Positions 60,975 to 64,000 of a stretch of DNA of 64,000 bases are shown here, one piece after another. Each line of letters opens with the position of its first letter. Position 1 is the first letter of the stretch. The notes beneath the pieces were generated by a model, which saw only the letters and a program-made list of their open reading frames with translations, had not been told where the DNA came from and searched no databases. This stretch comes from Terriglobia bacterium (GTDB lineage Bacteria; Acidobacteriota; Terriglobia; Terriglobales; Acidobacteriaceae), in contig JAIQGK010000006.1 of NCBI GenBank assembly GCA_020072645.1, forward strand, positions 1 to 64,000, in the 5' to 3' direction. The position numbers were made by a program, and so were the translations under genes.

Positions 60975-62915
60975 TCAGGATAATGTCCAGATTCGCCCGT
61001 AATTGCTGGGCAAAACCAACGTTTGCTCCGTACCTGCCTTCACGTTGTTTTTGTTGTCCTGGCCATGCAGTTCTTCCACATAATTTCCGTCTTTGGGGAA
61101 CCAGAAAGGCACGTTCTGGTACTGGTCAGAGAAATTCAGCGCGATCAGGCTAAAGCTGTCTCCATTGGAGCGGGAAAACAGCATGAGCCCTTTCGACTGA
61201 TACTTGTCCCAATCGTTATAGAAAAAATGGTCGCCTGACCGGAAGTGCTCGCTCTTGTTGCGTAGCGCCAGCACCTTGCGGAACAGCCTGATCAACGACT
61301 GGCCGTGATCGTCATAGAAGTAGTCCCAGCGAACGGGGCGGAAGAGCAGCACGCGGCCAACGCCGTCCGTGGGAATTTTGTGGTCTTCTCCAAACTCCTG
61401 TCCCTGCCAGAGCAGAGGTATGCCTTTGCACGCCGCCTGCCCAATAATGTAGGGCTGGAGCTTGTACCACAGTTCGCGATTTCCCTCAGCAAACAGGTCA
61501 TCACCGTGGTTCGGGTCAAGGCCAAAGTTACAGATGAATCGTGAGTGATCATGGTTCTCAATGTGCTGGAAGGCCGTCTTCGGAATCGTGTCGCCGTTCA
61601 CGGTCACACTTGTGGGAAATCCCTGCAGGCCCCACGCCATGCCCAGTCTTGTGATGTTGTCCCAGTTTGGCGGATTGGCTACGGAGCCCTTCGCCAGATC
61701 GCTGGCGGCGCCAAAGGTCCCGTCCTGCCATGTGCAAGTGCTGTATGACTGATTCAGTACCTCTACCGGCGCATCCAACTGCTCGGCACACTGGATGAGG
61801 TTGATGGAATCATTATTGGCGAATCGCTGCCAGTAACCTGGGCCCGCCGCGAGCTTTGCTTTAGCGCTTTGATATGTGAAGTAGGTCAGAGCGGCGTAAC
61901 CGTTTCCCATTGGGCCGTCCCAGTAGTTGGGCACACAGTCATAGCGGAAGCCATCGGCGTGGTAGACATCCAGCCAGTGGTTGTTCACTGTGAAGAAGAA
62001 ATCCTGCGTGATCTTGCGATTGAAATCCGTGCTGGCGCCGAACATGTCCTTGGCGAAAGGGCCCATGAACGGGTTCTCACGAAACTTGAGCTGGTCATAA
62101 AGATACTTGTATGGGAAATCGTCTCCGGTGTGGCCATAGACTGAATCCAGGATCACGGCGATTCCGTTCTGGTGCGCGACGTCTACCAGTTTCTGGAAAT
62201 CTTTCCGGTTACCGAAGCGATCATCCACGCCGAAGTAGCCGATCGGCATGTATCCCCATTGCACCGTCTCCGCGACGTTGGCCACAGGCATGACCTCAAT
62301 GCAGTTGACGCCCAGGTCCGCGAGGTAGCGCAGATGTGAAATAGCTCCATCAATGCTGCCTCCAAACTCGTTGATCATCAGTTCATAGACCACCAGGTCA
62401 TTGAGCTTGGGCGTTTTCCATTTGGCTTCATCCGCGCTCCAGACATAGTCCTCATATCCAAGAGTAAAGGCGGACATCTTGCCCACTCCAAACTCACGAG
62501 CGTAGGGATCAATGATCCAATCGATGGGATTGGGATCGTTACCGCGGAAGATCTGGTAGCGATAAACGTAGGTTCCCTTGTTGCCCCAGGATGACTGAAA
62601 ATGCGTTCTTCCGGATGGATCAATGGAGATCGGGGAGGGAGTTGACCAGAAATCTCCGTAATCAGGATCGAGAGAATGACTGAGCGTAAACTCTTTTGAT
62701 CTTATGTCCTGAAGGAACTGATCATTCTCATGCAGGATTTTCAGGACCACTCGGTAGCCGTCGGCGGCGGAGACCCATGGCAGAAACATGCCAAATGTCA
62801 TCATTCCGGGGGAAACTTCACGAGGTCCAAGTTTGCTAAGGGGTAGTAGCTGGGGAGCGTTGGCGGGTGCTGCTTCGTCCCGCCGCAGAACGGGTGCTGA
62901 TACTGCTAACGACAT
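60975..62915 (-). CDS. GH13 alpha-glucan enzyme (branching enzyme/alpha-amylase family)
   Basis: A 646-residue protein; start at 62915 (TAAGGAG just upstream). The N-terminal about 150 residues form a CBM48-like beta domain. The GH13 barrel follows, with VYGHTGDDF (region I), 'YHADGFRYDCVPN' (region II, nucleophile Asp), the acid/base Glu in 'LIQCAEQL', and 'ENHDHSR' (region IV, stabilising Asp). Branching enzymes and maltose-type amylases share this order; no secretion signal is seen, so a cytoplasmic role in glycogen metabolism is likely. Exact specificity cannot be told. Confidence 0.87.
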   Translation of the reverse strand: MSLAVSAPVLRRDEAAPANAPQLLPLSKLGPREVSPGMMTFGMFLPWVSAADGYRVVLKILHENDQFLQDIRSKEFTLSHSLDPDYGDFWSTPSPISIDPSGRTHFQSSWGNKGTYVYRYQIFRGNDPNPIDWIIDPYAREFGVGKMSAFTLGYEDYVWSADEAKWKTPKLNDLVVYELMINEFGGSIDGAISHLRYLADLGVNCIEVMPVANVAETVQWGYMPIGYFGVDDRFGNRKDFQKLVDVAHQNGIAVILDSVYGHTGDDFPYKYLYDQLKFRENPFMGPFAKDMFGASTDFNRKITQDFFFTVNNHWLDVYHADGFRYDCVPNYWDGPMGNGYAALTYFTYQSAKAKLAAGPGYWQRFANNDSINLIQCAEQLDAPVEVLNQSYSTCTWQDGTFGAASDLAKGSVANPPNWDNITRLGMAWGLQGFPTSVTVNGDTIPKTAFQHIENHDHSRFICNFGLDPNHGDDLFAEGNRELWYKLQPYIIGQAACKGIPLLWQGQEFGEDHKIPTDGVGRVLLFRPVRWDYFYDDHGQSLIRLFRKVLALRNKSEHFRSGDHFFYNDWDKYQSKGLMLFSRSNGDSFSLIALNFSDQYQNVPFWFPKDGNYVEELHGQDNKNNVKAGTEQTLVLPSNYGRIWTLS

Positions 62916-63174
62916 TTCAAACTCCTTACATAAGCGGCCAATGGTATACGGACTTTGCGCCGTGGTTAATGATTGTGGTGACACCTCCAGGAGCAATTCT
63001 ACTGCCGATCAGATACCGATTGATACTGGCGGGCTTAGTCAATGATAATGCGTGGCAAACGCGACAACGTACGGTCCAAGGAATCTATGCATTGATCGAA
63101 AAGATCCAGGACCGACAAATTTTTCCCGGTAACCAATCCGTTCACGCAACGTAGATAGTCTAGAGGAGACCACC

Positions 63175-63840
63175 ATGGCCAGCAGAAGAACACGGGGGAA
63201 TCAGTGTCAAAGGCCGGCAGGATTGCTGGGCAGATTCGTCTTGTGGAACATGAATTCTCGGCACTCCAAAGTAACGGACTGGGGCTTGTCTCACATTTCG
63301 ATCGACAAGCACTCAACCATACTCGACGTGGGCTGCGGTGGAGGCAGAACGGTAAATAAGTTAGCCGCCATCGCATCTCAGGGAAAGGTCTATGGAGTCG
63401 ATTTTTCCAAAGAGAGCGTCGCCTTTGCCAGCAGAATAAATAAACAGTGGATCGATTCAGGCCGTGTCGAGATTCGGGAAGCGTCTGTTTCTCAATTGCC
63501 CTTTTCAGCGGACGTGTTCAATGTGGTAACGGCGGTGGAAACGCACTTCTGGTGGCCTGACTTGGTGTCTGACATGCGCGAAGTTTTAAGAGTTCTGAAG
63601 ACCGGTGGCGCGCTCATCATTATCGCGGAAGTCTACAAAGGAGCGAACACCGTGACGGCAAAGCTTGCCGAGAAATACGCTCTATTGTCAGGTATGAAAC
63701 TGCTGACCGCGAATGAACATCGCGAACTCTTCACAAATGCCGGTTACTCAGACGTTCAGATCATTGAGGAACCTAACAAAGGATGGATTTGCGGGATTGG
63801 CAAAAAAACCTTCCGCCGGCAGCAGAATCCTAGCCCGTGA
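63175..63840 (+). CDS. class I SAM-dependent methyltransferase
   Basis: A 221-residue methyltransferase with motif I ILDVGCGGGRTVNKLA, motif II VYGVDFSKESV, 'QLPFSADVFNVVTAVETHFWWPDL' (motif IV) and 'EVLRVLKTGGALIII' (motif post-I/V). This is the Methyltransf_11/25-like group acting on small molecules or lipids. A GGAG site precedes the ATG. It is the last gene in the window; about 160 bases follow with no gene. Confidence 0.88.
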   Translation: MASRRTRGNQCQRPAGLLGRFVLWNMNSRHSKVTDWGLSHISIDKHSTILDVGCGGGRTVNKLAAIASQGKVYGVDFSKESVAFASRINKQWIDSGRVEIREASVSQLPFSADVFNVVTAVETHFWWPDLVSDMREVLRVLKTGGALIIIAEVYKGANTVTAKLAEKYALLSGMKLLTANEHRELFTNAGYSDVQIIEEPNKGWICGIGKKTFRRQQNPSP

Positions 63841-64000
63841 GAGTCCACATGTGCGAAGTGGCCCAATCTGCTCCAGGGGCTACATCAAGGGTTCGCCACT
63901 CCACTCGTAAAAAATCAGCTCCCCGGACTCTTGGCACATTAACTAATTCGAGTACTTCGTATTGATTTGGAACATTGTGTTCCAGTTCGCGAGACTCGAC

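Overview
This is a continuous stretch of bacterial chromosome, most likely from the phylum Acidobacteriota. That assignment is inference from gene content: a large secreted S53 (sedolisin-type) protease with tandem Ig-like repeats, a DUF2231-Rieske protein, lutABC, many multi-PAS histidine kinases, MBG-repeat and SPD-2/hydin-type secreted proteins, and moderately high G+C. There is no rRNA gene and no tRNA gene was seen. The only stable RNA is tmRNA.

Region 1 (1-20.0 kb) is mostly single genes: a cytidylate-kinase-like protein, the S53 protease, a GNAT acetyltransferase, an SDR, a phosphoesterase of the phospholipase C type, a VOC protein, the lactate-oxidation operon lutABC, a histone-H1-like basic/acidic protein, a HAD hydrolase, and ssrA (tmRNA, minus strand). 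Two genes here, a DUF4440-type protein and a DUF2231-Rieske fusion, are each broken by an apparent single-base deletion.

Region 2 (20-39 kb) holds a cold-shock protein, a penicillin-binding-type serine hydrolase with a BlaI/MecI-like palindrome upstream, a PilT-like ATPase, a DUF2156 protein, Lon, the trehalose operon otsBA with a degenerate receiver protein after it, several small membrane or secreted proteins, an MBG-domain secreted protein with a tandemly repeated structured leader, and a large sensor kinase/PilZ response-regulator pair.

Region 3 (39.2-42.5 kb) is a compact lasso-peptide-like RiPP cluster: a fused RRE/B2 leader peptidase, an asparagine-synthetase-like cyclase, and two tandem 45-residue precursor genes created by a duplication that also copied the end of the cyclase gene. 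It ends at a strong terminator. No transporter or isopeptidase is present in the window.

Region 4 (43.5-47.1 kb) is the proteostasis set tig-clpP-clpX. Just upstream of it (47.2-52.1 kb), and visibly poorer in G+C, is a four-gene minus-strand operon: Dam-type DNA adenine methylase, calcineurin-like phosphoesterase, ORC/CDC6-like P-loop ATPase, and a protein of unknown family with an N-terminal SGYEERC motif. This is the best candidate for an undescribed (possibly anti-phage) system in the window.

Region 5 (52.1-64 kb) begins with a repeat-rich intergenic region. It then carries a second kinase/receiver pair, a dienelactone-hydrolase-like protein, a RecF-like AAA ATPase, a B12-binding-type radical SAM protein, an isochorismatase-family hydrolase, a small Cys-rich protein, a GH13 alpha-glucan enzyme and a SAM-dependent methyltransferase. 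Long open frames opposite lon, clpX and the kinases are antisense shadows and are not annotated.
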